Source of the DNA: CAWUIO01 sp963922455 | GTDB taxonomy: Bacteria > Bacteroidota > Bacteroidia > Cytophagales > Microscillaceae | Length of the DNA stretch: 61,966 nt | Assembly: GCA_963922455.1 (NCBI GenBank) | Contig: CAWUIO010000026.1 | Location: forward strand, 1-61,966 | Direction: 5' to 3' | Shown here: positions 42,349-52,000 of the stretch, one piece after another | Layout: the number at the start of each line of letters is the position of its first letter | Position numbering within the stretch: position 1 is the first letter of the stretch | The notes under the pieces: model-generated | Database searches by the model: none | The model's input: only the letters and a program-made list of their open reading frames with translations | Told to the model about the DNA's origin: nothing | Program-made: the position numbers and the translations under genes

Positions 42349-42473
42349 TAAGTCCAATTATCCAATTCCTGCTGTGGCCTGTCCCTCTCCAGGCCACCCT
42401 TATCTGCCGCTAAGAGATACATTCTGGTCATTTGGTAAAATATAAATATCCTTAGGCTTTAAAAGCATATCTC

Positions 42474-43349
42474 ATGGAATCGAACATCCGCCTCATCCCA
42501 TTTGACCACCGCAAAAGGCCAAATTTGGCATTTGATATTCTTCGCCTGGAGAATTTACTTACCCGGAAAAACTTAGATCACCAGCCTACGCAATTGCACC
42601 GAGTAGATTTTTATCTCCTGCTGCTCATTTGCTCAGGCCAGGGCCATCATACCGTTGATTTTCATTCGTATCCTTTGCAGCGGGGTTCCATCCTTAGCAT
42701 CCGCAAGAATCAAATCCATCGCTTCGAGCCCGGAGAAGCCCAGGGTTTTATCCTTATTTTTACCCATGAGTTTATGCATAGTCATTTGGAGAAATTGGAA
42801 GCCCTCAAAACTTTACAGCTCTTTAATGAATTATTAGGACATCCTCATATAGCCCTGGAGGAAAGTGATTTTGAAGAAATTATCTCTCTAGTTAATCAAT
42901 TAAGGGAAGAGTTTGACAAGCCCCTGGATGAGTTTAGCCCAGGTATTTTACGTAGTTACCTGCACGTGCTTATCAGTAAACTGTACCGATATAAATCCCG
43001 GGAAAACCTTATGGTAAAAGACCGTCAATACTTGGAAGGGTTCATCCATTTACAGCAACTGGTGGAAGCCCATTGTATGAAAACGCGTAGAGTACAAGAT
43101 TACGCAGAACTAATGGGCTACTCGGCCAAAACCCTGAATAAGATTACTAAAAGTATTATCAATCAATCGGCCAAAACCTTCATTGATGAGATCTTGATTA
43201 CCCAAATCAAGCGTACCCTGATGCACACTCCTTGGTCTGTGAAAGAAATTGCTTACAAAGCCGGTTTTGAAGAGCCCAGCAATCTATACAAGTTTTTTAA
43301 GCGCTACACCCAAGTTACCCCCGAGGCATTTCGGCAAAAGCTTCAATGA
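42474..43349 (+). CDS. AraC-family transcriptional regulator (2)
   Basis: A 291-residue regulator. The N-terminal domain (GHHTVDFHSYPLQRGSILSI, then RKNQIHRF) resembles an AraC cupin sensor; the C-terminal HTH_18 has RVQDYAELMGYSAKTLNKIT and SVKEIAYKAGFEEPSNLYKF followed by FKRYTQVTPEAFRQKL. The MITE lies 125 bp upstream. The regulated genes are not identifiable. Confidence 0.92.
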   Translation: MESNIRLIPFDHRKRPNLAFDILRLENLLTRKNLDHQPTQLHRVDFYLLLLICSGQGHHTVDFHSYPLQRGSILSIRKNQIHRFEPGEAQGFILIFTHEFMHSHLEKLEALKTLQLFNELLGHPHIALEESDFEEIISLVNQLREEFDKPLDEFSPGILRSYLHVLISKLYRYKSRENLMVKDRQYLEGFIHLQQLVEAHCMKTRRVQDYAELMGYSAKTLNKITKSIINQSAKTFIDEILITQIKRTLMHTPWSVKEIAYKAGFEEPSNLYKFFKRYTQVTPEAFRQKLQ

Positions 43350-43422
43350 GTCTGACCTATGTGCAGGGAGCTTGGAGGGATTGGCCACGCGACTGTATTT
43401 TTTCGGGCATTTGCCATGCCCA

Positions 43423-43483
43423 GGTTTGGATGGGCTGCCACTAAGTTGACAGCATTAAACGAGACGCTAAAACCATTATGGGG
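43423..43483 (+). repeat. Second repeat family, copy A
   Basis: GGTTTGGATGGGCTGCCACT, then AAGTTGACAGCATTAAACGA and GACGCTAAAACCATTATGGGG. It abuts the stop codon (43485) of the lipoprotein gene and is in direct orientation with copy B at 44010. Confidence 0.75.
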
Positions 43484-43484
43484 T

Positions 43485-43901
43485 TTATTCCCAAGATTCC
43501 AATTTAGCTAAAATTTCCCTATCAATTTTCAAAATTTCCAAGAGTTCCTTTTTCTCAATTGTATTCTTTTCACTATAAAAAATCAATACCGCTTGGTTTT
43601 TTTTCTCTATAAATTCTCTCAATTCAATACGTGTCTTTTCATTTAGAACAAGATAATTCTTGAAGAAGACAATTTGTCGATAGGACTGTGGGGCTGTGAT
43701 GTGCAAAGAAAAGTACATACGTTTCACCTTAGCATAATCATAGTGGGGTTTGGTAATCGTTGATTCTAAAAAGCTTACCCAATCTCTTTGATCTTGTTTA
43801 AATACTTCAAAGATTTCTTGGACGATCTTATCTTTATTAGAGTTGCAAGCGCAAAAGGATAATAAGGCCAGCATCAAGATCCATAGATATTTTTTCATCA
43901 T
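43485..43901 (-). CDS. Lipoprotein of unknown function flanked by direct repeats
   Basis: A 138-residue protein from the ATG at 43901 (MMKKYLWILMLALLSFCAC), a lipoprotein-type signal. The frame is open upstream to 44027, but that extension runs into repeat copy B. The mature part is helical and charged (KDQRDWVSFLESTITKPHYD, EKTRIELREFIEKKNQAVLI) with no recognised domain. It is bounded by repeat copies A and B in the same orientation, which suggests insertion or duplication as a unit. Confidence 0.65.
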   Translation of the reverse strand: MMKKYLWILMLALLSFCACNSNKDKIVQEIFEVFKQDQRDWVSFLESTITKPHYDYAKVKRMYFSLHITAPQSYRQIVFFKNYLVLNEKTRIELREFIEKKNQAVLIFYSEKNTIEKKELLEILKIDREILAKLESWE

Positions 43902-43988
43902 TTTGCAGTTAAAAGGAATATTTACCCTATCAAGTATTAACGTTTTTTGTAGGAAGCTCGGGCACAATTGTATGGTTTCCGCATCTAT

Positions 43989-44080
43989 TAAGGCAGGTGT
44001 AAGGCCTAGGGTTGGATGGGCTGCCACTAAGTTGGTGGCATTAAGCGTCTCTCTAAGACCAGTATGGGGTACCTGCCTTA
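43989..44080 (+). repeat. Second repeat family, copy B, with 10-bp outer inverted repeat
   Basis: The core 44010-44069 matches copy A (GGTTGGATGGGCTGCCACTA, then AGTTGGTGGCATTAAGCGTC). The segment TGCCAC-TAAGTTG-GTGGCA is a perfect hairpin. The whole is enclosed by TAAGGCAGGT (43989-43998) and ACCTGCCTTA (44071-44080), an exact 10-bp inverted repeat. Confidence 0.75.
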
Positions 44081-44180
44081 CAAACGCTGAACCCGGTAAG
44101 TACGCGTTAACCTTTACCCACAGGCTAGCCCTAAAACGCGCAAAGCTGCTTATTTTTAATAAGGAACACGAGCGACAGCA

Positions 44181-44212
44181 GGGTCTTAGCGAGACGCTAA
44201 GACCAGTATGGG
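44181..44212 (+). repeat. Second repeat family, partial copy C
   Basis: GGGTCTTAGCGAGACGCTAA then GACCAGTATGGG. It matches the 3' part of copies A and B. GTCTTAGCG-AGA-CGCTAAGAC is a perfect 9-bp hairpin. It lies just beyond the stop of the gene at 44233. Confidence 0.65.
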
Positions 44213-44232
44213 TGTAATTCTGTTGTCAAAAA

Positions 44233-44871
44233 TTAATCAAAGCTAGGAACTAGGCTCACTGCCTCCTCCAGGCTGATATTTTTCTGATAAGCCAAGGCGG
44301 CCGTAGTACAGAGACTAGCCATAATCAGGGCGTACTCCCCCAAAAAGCGATAGTTAATGCTCCAATCTACAATAACTTCGGGGTGCAAGTTTAATCTAAC
44401 TTTTCGCTTATCTGAATCATGAAGTAAGTTCAGGTAGTCGGCTTCTTCGTGCCCCAAGGCTTGCATAAAGCCATCCACTTGCTTCTTGGATTGTTCAATT
44501 TTATGAAAATTACTTTGGATGTAGGCCCTGGTTTTGTCTTTATGGATGTACTCCTTGGTTTCTTTTAAGTTTTTAGGAATGGCATCCATTCCTTTTTTGT
44601 ACTCCTCCAAAGTATTTTCTAAGGACTTAAGGTCGCTTATTAAGCTAAGGTTCTCATGGGTATCTGGCATAGATCCCAGGGCTTGGTAAGCATAGGAAAA
44701 ATGGAGGACTACTTTGGCAAAACAAACTTTTGATTTCTGATAATTTGCCAGATGTTTTTTCGTCTTTTCTAAGGCAGAAACCATTAGCTCCTCATATACG
44801 CTAGTTTGGTTTGTTTTATTAGCATGGTTCAAACGTTGCATGGATGCAAGCGCTTCTTTGTAATTTCCCAT
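44233..44871 (-). CDS. Uncharacterised helical cytosolic protein
   Basis: A 212-residue protein with no signal peptide. It is predicted helical with likely coiled-coil stretches (LISDLKSLENTLEEYKKGMD, KTRAYIQSNFHKIEQSKKQV). No domain is recognised. The C-terminal part (VDWSINYRFLGEYALIMASL, then CTTAALAYQKNISLEEA) has a hydrophobic patch, possibly a membrane-associated or interaction surface. It is monocistronic and next to the repeat-flanked lipoprotein gene. Confidence 0.55.
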   Translation of the reverse strand: MGNYKEALASMQRLNHANKTNQTSVYEELMVSALEKTKKHLANYQKSKVCFAKVVLHFSYAYQALGSMPDTHENLSLISDLKSLENTLEEYKKGMDAIPKNLKETKEYIHKDKTRAYIQSNFHKIEQSKKQVDGFMQALGHEEADYLNLLHDSDKRKVRLNLHPEVIVDWSINYRFLGEYALIMASLCTTAALAYQKNISLEEAVSLVPSFD

Positions 44872-44962
44872 AGCGATTGTTTTTTATTTAAAAATAAAGG
44901 AAAAATCTCGGTTTTTCAAGGTTTAGGCCTACTCCTTACTATTACGTATTTTTTTTCTTGAT

Positions 44963-45094
44963 GGCTGAGGGATAGAGCGGCCTGTTTGAGCTCGTGTAGG
45001 CCCGGCGGGGAAAGGCAGCGAGTAGCGAAAGCCCGACCCCGGCGCTAGCCTTGGGCCATTTGAAAGAAGACACTCCACCGCCGGGGGCAGCCCC
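44963..45094 (+). repeat. Dispersed intergenic repeat, copy 14
   Basis: Forward full copy between divergent genes. Arms CCCCGGCG/CGCCGGGG and end GGGGCAGCCCC. The remainder of the 319-bp gap holds no gene. Confidence 0.92.
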
Positions 45095-45190
45095 AGATAG
45101 CGTATCCTAAATAAAGTTAAATGCCCTGGCAGGTGTCTGATTAGTGCCCTATTCCGTATAACTTGCCGGCACATCAATCCCTGGATACAC

Positions 45191-45772
45191 ATGAAAAACG
45201 ATCGCGTGCGTATTACCAAAACCGAACTGCTTTCGGACAATTGGTATACCCTAAACAAAGTAACGTTTGAGTACCAAAAGAGGAATGGGGAATGGGAAAC
45301 CCAGTCCCGCGAAGCCTATGACCGAGGAAACGGAGCTACAATCTTACTCTACAATCCTACAAAACAAACGGTCATACTCACCCGGCAATTCCGACTGCCT
45401 ACTTACGTGAACGGCAATGATACCGGGATGATGATCGAGGCCTGTGCCGGGCTGCTAGATAAAGACCACGCCGAAGATTGTATCCGCAAAGAAACCGAAG
45501 AGGAAACGGGCTACCGGGTAAGCAAGGTGCGCAAAATTATGGAAGCTTATATGTCGCCCGGCTCCGTCACCGAAATTTTGTACTTCTTCGTGGCTGAATA
45601 CGAAGATGATATGAAAATTAATGAAGGGGGAGGCCTCGAGGAAGAACAAGAAAACATTGAAGTACTGGAGCTCGACTTCCAGGAATCCCTTCGGATGATG
45701 GAGCGGGGAGAGATCCAAGACGGAAAAACGATTATGCTTTTACAATATGCCCAAATCCATAACTTATTATGA
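45191..45772 (+). CDS. nudK: Nudix hydrolase of the NudK (GDP-mannose pyrophosphatase) type
   Basis: A 193-residue Nudix enzyme that hydrolyses nucleoside diphosphate sugars, probably GDP-mannose. The Nudix box is spread over AGLLDKDHAEDCIRKETEEE and TGYRV, with the REXXEE core and the NudK-like insert after Gly. The N-terminal LSDNWYTLNKVTFEY and VILTRQFRLPTYVNG are also NudK-like. The DUF4406 gene starts within its stop codon (ATGA), so they are coupled. The gene symbol follows family resemblance, not proof. Confidence 0.87.
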   Translation: MKNDRVRITKTELLSDNWYTLNKVTFEYQKRNGEWETQSREAYDRGNGATILLYNPTKQTVILTRQFRLPTYVNGNDTGMMIEACAGLLDKDHAEDCIRKETEEETGYRVSKVRKIMEAYMSPGSVTEILYFFVAEYEDDMKINEGGGLEEEQENIEVLELDFQESLRMMERGEIQDGKTIMLLQYAQIHNLL

Positions 45773-46137
45773 GTAAACAAGTCTCTCCTTTGATGATCTT
45801 AGTGGCAGGCCCGTATCGTTCTGGTACGAATGATGACCCGGTCTTGATCCAGAAAAATGTAGACGCCATGAACGAGATGGCCCTTAAACTTTACCATATG
45901 GGCCACCTTCCGGTATTGGGCGAATGGTTTGCCCTCCCCTTGATCGAGACGGCGGGCTCCCAGGCCATGGGAGATACGGTTTGGAATGAGCTTTTTCACC
46001 CCGTAGCGATCCGCTTGATCAGTAAGTGTGAGGTGATCTTTAGGATCGGGGGGCCTTCCCAGGGAGCCGATGAAATGGTACGGATTGGAGAGGAACAGGG
46101 AAAAAGGATTGTACATTCCTTGGAAGAATTGGCATGA
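45769..46137 (+). CDS. DUF4406/nucleoside 2-deoxyribosyltransferase-like protein
   Basis: A 122-residue Rossmann-like protein. The pattern LMILVAGPYRSGTNDDPVLI, NEMALKLYHMGHLPVLGEWF and CEVIFRIGGPSQGADEMVRI resembles the nucleoside 2-deoxyribosyltransferase/DUF4406 fold, with a glycine-rich loop and a GPSxGADxE-like signature. It is coupled to a Nudix hydrolase, suggesting nucleotide or sugar-nucleotide salvage or clean-up. The catalytic Glu is plausible (DEMVRIGEE), but activity is unproven. Confidence 0.8.
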   Translation: MSKQVSPLMILVAGPYRSGTNDDPVLIQKNVDAMNEMALKLYHMGHLPVLGEWFALPLIETAGSQAMGDTVWNELFHPVAIRLISKCEVIFRIGGPSQGADEMVRIGEEQGKRIVHSLEELA

Positions 46138-46166
46138 TACGAGAAGACCCCTAGCAAGCCCCTCAA

Positions 46167-46205
46167 ATTCCTTGGCCTGTTGTAAGCTAAGACAGGCCAA
46201 GGAAT
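46167..46205. terminator. Strong hairpin between convergent genes
   Basis: ATTCCTTGGCCTGT and ACAGGCCAAGGAAT form a perfect 14-bp stem with an 11-nt loop, between stops at 46137 and 46212. There is no T-run on either strand, so it may act as a bidirectional, weakly terminating or RNA-stabilising structure. Confidence 0.6.
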
Positions 46206-46211
46206 ATAGGC

Positions 46212-48653
46212 TTACTCCGCTCTAAGGGTGTTAACTGGGTTTTGTCTCGCCACTTTTTGCATTTGCAGGGCTACGGTTAGGAATAGCACCCCAAAAATTA
46301 CCAGCAAGGCCAAGGCAAAGTTAAACCCCTGTATCGATATACGGTATTCAAAGTTTTGCAGCCAGGCTTCCATGGCATACCAAGTCAAGGGTACCGCCAG
46401 GGCCATCCCCATTAACGTCAAATAGACAAATTTTCGGCTTAGTAAAACGGCCAGCGAAGTCAAGTTGGCTCCCAATACCTTCCGGATTGCGATCTCCTTT
46501 TCCCGGCTCTTCAAAACATAAGATAGAATACCAAAAATGCCCATAAAGGCAATTAAGATGGCCAGGCCTGAGAAAATGTAGATTAATTGGAGCTGCTTGC
46601 GCTCCGTCTCATACAGTTTATGGTAGAGGGAGTCCAAAAAGGCAAACTCCATGGTATATTCGGGAAACTGCTCCTTCCAAATGCCCTGTACCTGGGCCAG
46701 GGTTTCGGGAATTTGATCCCCTTTTACTTTGATGAGGGTATTGCCCAACCACATGGGCTCGATAAAATACACCACAGGCTTGATGGCATTTTTTAGGCTC
46801 TCCTGGTGGTAATCCTGGATCACGCCAATCACGGGGCCTCGCTTTAATTGAATATCGCTGATGCTCCAACTAAACGACTTCCCCAAGGCTTCCTCCGGGC
46901 TATGCCAACCTAGCATGTTGGCAGCGGTTTCGTTGAGAATATACTCTCGTGGGCTATCTTCAAAATACTTATAGGCATCTCCCCCAAAATCCTTCTCGAT
47001 ATCGTAGACGGGACGCTTTCTAAAATTTCGGCCTGCCAACAACTCAATGTCCATGAGCGCTAAAAAGTCTTGGTCGACTACCTGTGCATCCATGACCGGT
47101 TTATTGTCAGGGGCTTGGCTCATCCCTTCGGCATAGATAGGCCCCATATCTTTGATTTCGCGGGAGGGTACTTCCATCGAGGCACTCACCTGGCTTACGC
47201 CTGAGAGGTGAAGGAGCTGTTCTTTGATAAACTCTCGTTTTTCCTTGACCGCTTGCGGAAGATTTGTCAACGCTAGCACGTGCTCACGGTCAAAACCCAG
47301 GTTTTTGTGGATTAAATAGCTAAACTGAGACTGGGTGATGTAGGCACTGCTGATCAAAACAATACACAAAATAAGTTGTACCGAAACCAGTACGTTTTTC
47401 ATCCCATTTCCTTTCCGGGAAGAGGCCGGGTTACTTCTCCCTTTAAGGGCCTGCAAGGACCCAGCTCCCGAAAACATCAAGCCGGGGAAATAGCCCGCCA
47501 GCAAACCCGTAAGAAGGGACAGCCCCAGGGCCATAGGCAACATGAACCAAGGGGATTGGGCCACGGGGGTAAATGCTTTGAAATAAGGTAAAAAGAGAAA
47601 CAAGAACACCATCCCCAGAATTGCGGCCAGAAAGGTGACCATTTGGGCTTGGATCAAAAAGTAAGCCATCAGGTTTCGGGCCGAAGAGCCCAGGAGTTTG
47701 CGAACACCCATTTCTCTTTGCCGCTGGAAAGCTTGAGCCACGTTTAGGTTTACAAAATTGATGGCCGACATGAGAAAGATAAAAATGCCTACTGCCGCAA
47801 ACAGATATACCCGAGATCGCTTGCCATTGGGTACAATTTCCCGGGAAAGGTCCGAATCTAAATGGATAGAGGCCAGGGCTTGGTAAGCAATATCCAAGGT
47901 CTTATGCTCATCATCTCCCCCCCTTTTCTGGATAAAAGCTTCGGTTTTGGCTTCCACGGAGGCAATCTTGGCTTGAGGCTTCAACAAAATATAGATATAG
48001 GCCCACCCTTGACGCTCCTCCGGTGAGGCAAAAGAAGTGAATAGATTCACGGGTAAATGGGTATTGCTCGGAAGGTCTTTCATAATGCCCGTAACCCGAT
48101 AGGTTTGCAATTTCTCACCCATCGCTTGGGGTGTCTTGAGCCTCTTACCCATCGGATCTTCATCGCCAAAAATACGCTGGGCAATGGTTTCGGTAAGCAC
48201 AATAGAAAAGGGCTCAGTCAGGGCTGTCTCTGGGTTTCCGCGCAGTAACTCAAAATCAAATACCCGAAATACCCCGGCATCTACCGAATAGGCAAAGGGA
48301 ATTTTATAAGTGTCCTCCCCTCGCCCAAAATCCCGGGGGTAGTAATTTTGAAACCGGATAAACTCCTCTACCTCGGCCATATCTTCCTTCATATAATTAA
48401 TCCACGAGCGGTTAAAGCGGGCCCATTCCCTCTGGTAATTGCCATCGTCATTATGCATGGCCAGGCGGTAAATCCGATCTCTTTGGCTATGCATTTGTTC
48501 GTAGCTTAGCTCGTCTAGTATAAACAATCCAATAAAAAAAGTAGCCGCTAGGCCAATGCCCAGTCCCAGCACATTGATGAGGGTAAAGAGTTTATTCCGG
48601 CCAAGGTGTCGTAATACGATGGTGAAGTAGTTTTTGATCAAATAGGGGTTCAC
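46212..48653 (-). CDS. FtsX/MacB-type ABC transporter permease (without prefix domain)
   Basis: An 813-residue permease, same class as the gene at 37293 but lacking the PadR-linked prefix. It starts with a TM segment (GRNKLFTLINVLGLGIGLAA), contains MacB-type periplasmic domains with PFSIVLTETIAQRIFGDEDP, and ends with FtsX segments including REKEIAIRKVLGANLTSLAV. No ATPase partner is next to it. A -7 element lies 24 bp upstream of its start. The exported substrate is unknown. Confidence 0.92.
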   Translation of the reverse strand: MNPYLIKNYFTIVLRHLGRNKLFTLINVLGLGIGLAATFFIGLFILDELSYEQMHSQRDRIYRLAMHNDDGNYQREWARFNRSWINYMKEDMAEVEEFIRFQNYYPRDFGRGEDTYKIPFAYSVDAGVFRVFDFELLRGNPETALTEPFSIVLTETIAQRIFGDEDPMGKRLKTPQAMGEKLQTYRVTGIMKDLPSNTHLPVNLFTSFASPEERQGWAYIYILLKPQAKIASVEAKTEAFIQKRGGDDEHKTLDIAYQALASIHLDSDLSREIVPNGKRSRVYLFAAVGIFIFLMSAINFVNLNVAQAFQRQREMGVRKLLGSSARNLMAYFLIQAQMVTFLAAILGMVFLFLFLPYFKAFTPVAQSPWFMLPMALGLSLLTGLLAGYFPGLMFSGAGSLQALKGRSNPASSRKGNGMKNVLVSVQLILCIVLISSAYITQSQFSYLIHKNLGFDREHVLALTNLPQAVKEKREFIKEQLLHLSGVSQVSASMEVPSREIKDMGPIYAEGMSQAPDNKPVMDAQVVDQDFLALMDIELLAGRNFRKRPVYDIEKDFGGDAYKYFEDSPREYILNETAANMLGWHSPEEALGKSFSWSISDIQLKRGPVIGVIQDYHQESLKNAIKPVVYFIEPMWLGNTLIKVKGDQIPETLAQVQGIWKEQFPEYTMEFAFLDSLYHKLYETERKQLQLIYIFSGLAILIAFMGIFGILSYVLKSREKEIAIRKVLGANLTSLAVLLSRKFVYLTLMGMALAVPLTWYAMEAWLQNFEYRISIQGFNFALALLVIFGVLFLTVALQMQKVARQNPVNTLRAE

Positions 48654-48676
48654 GGGTATAGGATTTGGTGAATACC

Positions 48677-48684
48677 CAAAGCTA
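48677..48684 (-). promoter_or_regulatory. Probable -7 element for the permease at 46212
   Basis: On the minus strand TAGCTTTG matches TAnnTTTG, 24 bp before the start at 48653. No -33 element at normal spacing. Confidence 0.4.
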
Positions 48685-48769
48685 AAAGTACTTATTTATA
48701 ATAAATACTTAAGAAAGTTAAATAATCTAAAGGGTTCAGCTCCAATCAATAGCTAGCAGCGTAAGTTTA

Positions 48770-48899
48770 GGGGCTTCCCCGCGCCTTAGCGTATGTGCCC
48801 TCTTGAAAAATCCTGTCGGCGCGGGTCGGGCTCTCACTACTCGCTGCCTTTCCCCGCCAGGCCCTTACGAGCTCAAACATGCCGTTCCATCCCTAAGCC
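48770..48899 (-). repeat. Dispersed intergenic repeat, copy 15
   Basis: Reverse full copy with arms CCCGCGCC/GGCGCGGG and end GGGGAAGCCCC. Confidence 0.92.
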
Positions 48900-48942
48900 T
48901 AAGAAACAAGGCCCTAGAAAAATTAGGCTTCCAAAATCATAT

Positions 48943-48982
48943 AAAAAAAACGCAAGGAGACAGGAGTTTCCTTGCGTTTTTA
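48943..48982 (-). terminator. Intrinsic terminator of VPS10-like gene 2
   Basis: AACGCAAGGA and TCCTTGCGTT stem with a ~12-nt loop, flanked by A-runs upstream and T-runs downstream so that it can terminate on the minus strand after the stop at 49003. Confidence 0.85.
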
Positions 48983-49002
48983 AGCTGTATGAGCGTATTT
49001 CT

Positions 49003-52000
49003 TTAAGGCTCAATTACCCGATTGGGGGTGTAGGGAGCACCGGCATCCTCCAATTTGTCTTGTAATTGCTTCAAGTCATTTTGAATTAGTTGGCGCAAGG
49101 CTATCTGTATGGGGCCAAACTTTTCCTGAGCTATTTTCAGGCTTGTTTGATGCGTTTGGGTGGGGCCCGAGGTGGAGTAGAACATCTCGTAGCGAAGCAT
49201 CCCCAATCGATTAGAAACCGACATGGGTTTGTCCATATCCAATTGCCGGGCCACCCGGTCGCCATTCAGTCCTAGTTGAATCTCATTCATTTTCTCCTGG
49301 ACTTTTTTGGCGGCTTGAGAAAGCACTTCTTGCTCTACGGGGCTCCGGGTTATGGCTTCTTTGATATGGCGCATCTCTTGTCTTACTTCCCCCATTATTC
49401 TTTGAGCAGCTTGCACCTGGCGCGAAAACTCATTGACATCTTTCTGGAACTTGGCCAGGGCCTGGCGGTCGGCAGCGGGTAGGACCGTATTTTTGATGTC
49501 CTTAATCCGGAAGGATACTGGGTCAGATAGGGAAGTAATCACTCCGTCCACACTCTTGGCCATGCTCACCGAGTACTCTCCCGGAGGGGCTAGGCTTCCC
49601 TCCTCACTTCCTCCAAACGGGTTATAAAAAGAAGGCTTAGAGAGATCAATGGGGTCGGTGGAGGGCAAGCGCAAATCCCAGTGGATCCGTTGCACTCCGG
49701 TGCCCGGTTTTTTGGTCAGTTTACGCACCACTTCTCCTTGAGCATTTTTGATTGTGAAGAGTAGATACGGGGCCTCTTCCTCCCGCTCCGCTTTTAAATC
49801 TTCATAGCTTGGGTAGGGATCATCGGTAGTTTCTTTTTCCCGGGCCCTTCGGGCATCTCTTTTGGTTTGGATTTTATCTTTGAGGTAATATGTAAAGATA
49901 GCTTCTGGCCCCAAATTATCGCCCAGATAGTAATCATCTCCTTGGAATGCCTTTCCGGGAAGCCCCAAAGGATAACGCTTCTCAAAAGTATAGGCATCCC
50001 GTACGGCAAAGAGGGCCGCGGCTTGGTTTTTTACCTTATTCACTTGGCGTAGGGACGTATAATCATCCAAGACATAAAAGCCCCGGCCAAAGGTACCCAA
50101 GACAATATCATTTTCTCGGGTATGCAAGGCGATATCCCGCACGGCTATAGTAGGCAAACCCGCTTTTAGCTGGGTCCACTGATTGCCGGCTGTGTTGGAG
50201 AAAAAGAAGCCAAACTCCGTTCCGGCAAAAAGCAGTTGCGGGTCTTCTGTATCTTCTTCCAGGGCATAAACCGAGCCCCGCTCGGGCAGGTTACCAGAAA
50301 TACGGACCCAAGTACGGCCTTTGTCACTACTTTTGAAAATGTAGGGTTTGAAGTCTCCATACTTATGATGGTTGAAGGCGGCGTAGACTACGTTTTCGTC
50401 GTGTTTGGAGGCGAGTACTTCGTTGACGTAGGTGCGCGTAGGTACCCCAGGAATCTTTTCTACCTTACGCCAAGATTGTCCACCGTCTTCGGTCACTTGG
50501 ATGAGGCCATCATCTGTACCTACGTAAAGTAAATTTTCGTTTTTGGGTGATTCGGAGAAGGCCACGATGGTACCATAGGGGGAAGTTGAGCCGTTTTTGG
50601 CTACGGCATCGGTGCTCCAGATGCGGTCCATAACCTTCAACTGGTTTCTATTAATTTGGGCCGAAAGATCATCACTGATTACTTCCCAGCTATTTCCGCG
50701 GTCATCGCTTCGGAAAAGTTTATTGGCCGCAAAGAAGATGCGTCCCGGTTTATGCACGCTCACTTCCAAAGGAGCATCCCAATTCCAGCGGTAGGCATTT
50801 TCATCTTTGCGGGGTTGGGGTTGAATACCCAGTTCTTCTCCACTAAGTTTGTCATAACGTACCAAAACCCCGTATTGGGACTGAGCGTAGACAATATTGG
50901 GATTTTCAGGATCAACCGCCGACTCAAAACCATCCCCCCCGTGGGTCATAAACCATTCCGAATTGGCGATCCCGTTACCACTGTTGGTTCGCGAAGGACC
51001 TCCCATGCTGAAGTTATCTTGGGTACCTCCGTAAATGTAGTAAAAGGGCTCACTATTGTCTAGGGCCACTTTATAAAATTGCGTGATAGGCAAGTTGGCT
51101 TTAAACTGCCAGGTAGCGGCCCCGTCAAAGGACTCATAAATTCCCCCATCACAGCCCGCAAGGAGGTGTTCGGTATCCTGGGGGTTTATCCAGAGGCAGT
51201 GGTTATCTACGTGTTTGAAGTCTTCCCCCACATTTTTGAAGCTCTTGCCCCCATTGGTAGTCACTTGCATCCAGGTGTTCATGCTATATACTTTGTGGGG
51301 GTCTGCGGGATCGGCCACAAGCTCTTGATAGTAGTTACCTGAACTACTGTAGCCCGATTGTTTTTGCCATGAAGCCCCACGGTTGGTCGATTTAAAAAAC
51401 CCGCCCTTGCCTTGGGCGGCTTCTACGATAGCATACAAAATTTCCGGGTTGGCGGGGGAGAGGGCAATACCCATGCGGCCTTTATCTACAGAGGGGAGTC
51501 CTTTATTAATTTTGTTCCAGGTTTTACCGCCATCTACAGTTTTGTATAGGCCAGAACCAGGCCCCCCACCCAGGTAGGTGAATACATGGCGACGACGTTG
51601 GTAAGCACTAGCGTACATCACCTGGGGGTCGCGGGGGTCTATAATCACATCATCGATCCCCGTGTGTTCATCGATGGTGAGTATGGCATTCCAGGTTTTT
51701 CCTCCGTCGGTGCTTTGGTAGAGCCCCCGGTCTCCGCCACTGCTCCACAAAGGGCCAATGGCGGCTACATAAATCACGTTCGAATTTTCGGGGTGGATCA
51801 GGATTTTCCCAATATGCTCGCTATTTTTTAGGCCCATATGTTTCCAGGAGCTTCCCCCATCGCTTGACATATAGACACCATCACCGTAGGCAACACTTCT
51901 TTGGTTGTTATTTTCCCCGGTTCCTACCCAAACTACTTGAGAATTGTTTGGGTCGAGGCTTATACAACCTATGGAGTAACTCCCTTGGCTATCAAAGATA

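Noticed and set aside
43423..44212. Integron attC sites
   Set aside because: The hairpins are perfect but lack the attC core GTTRRRY ends and no integrase is present.
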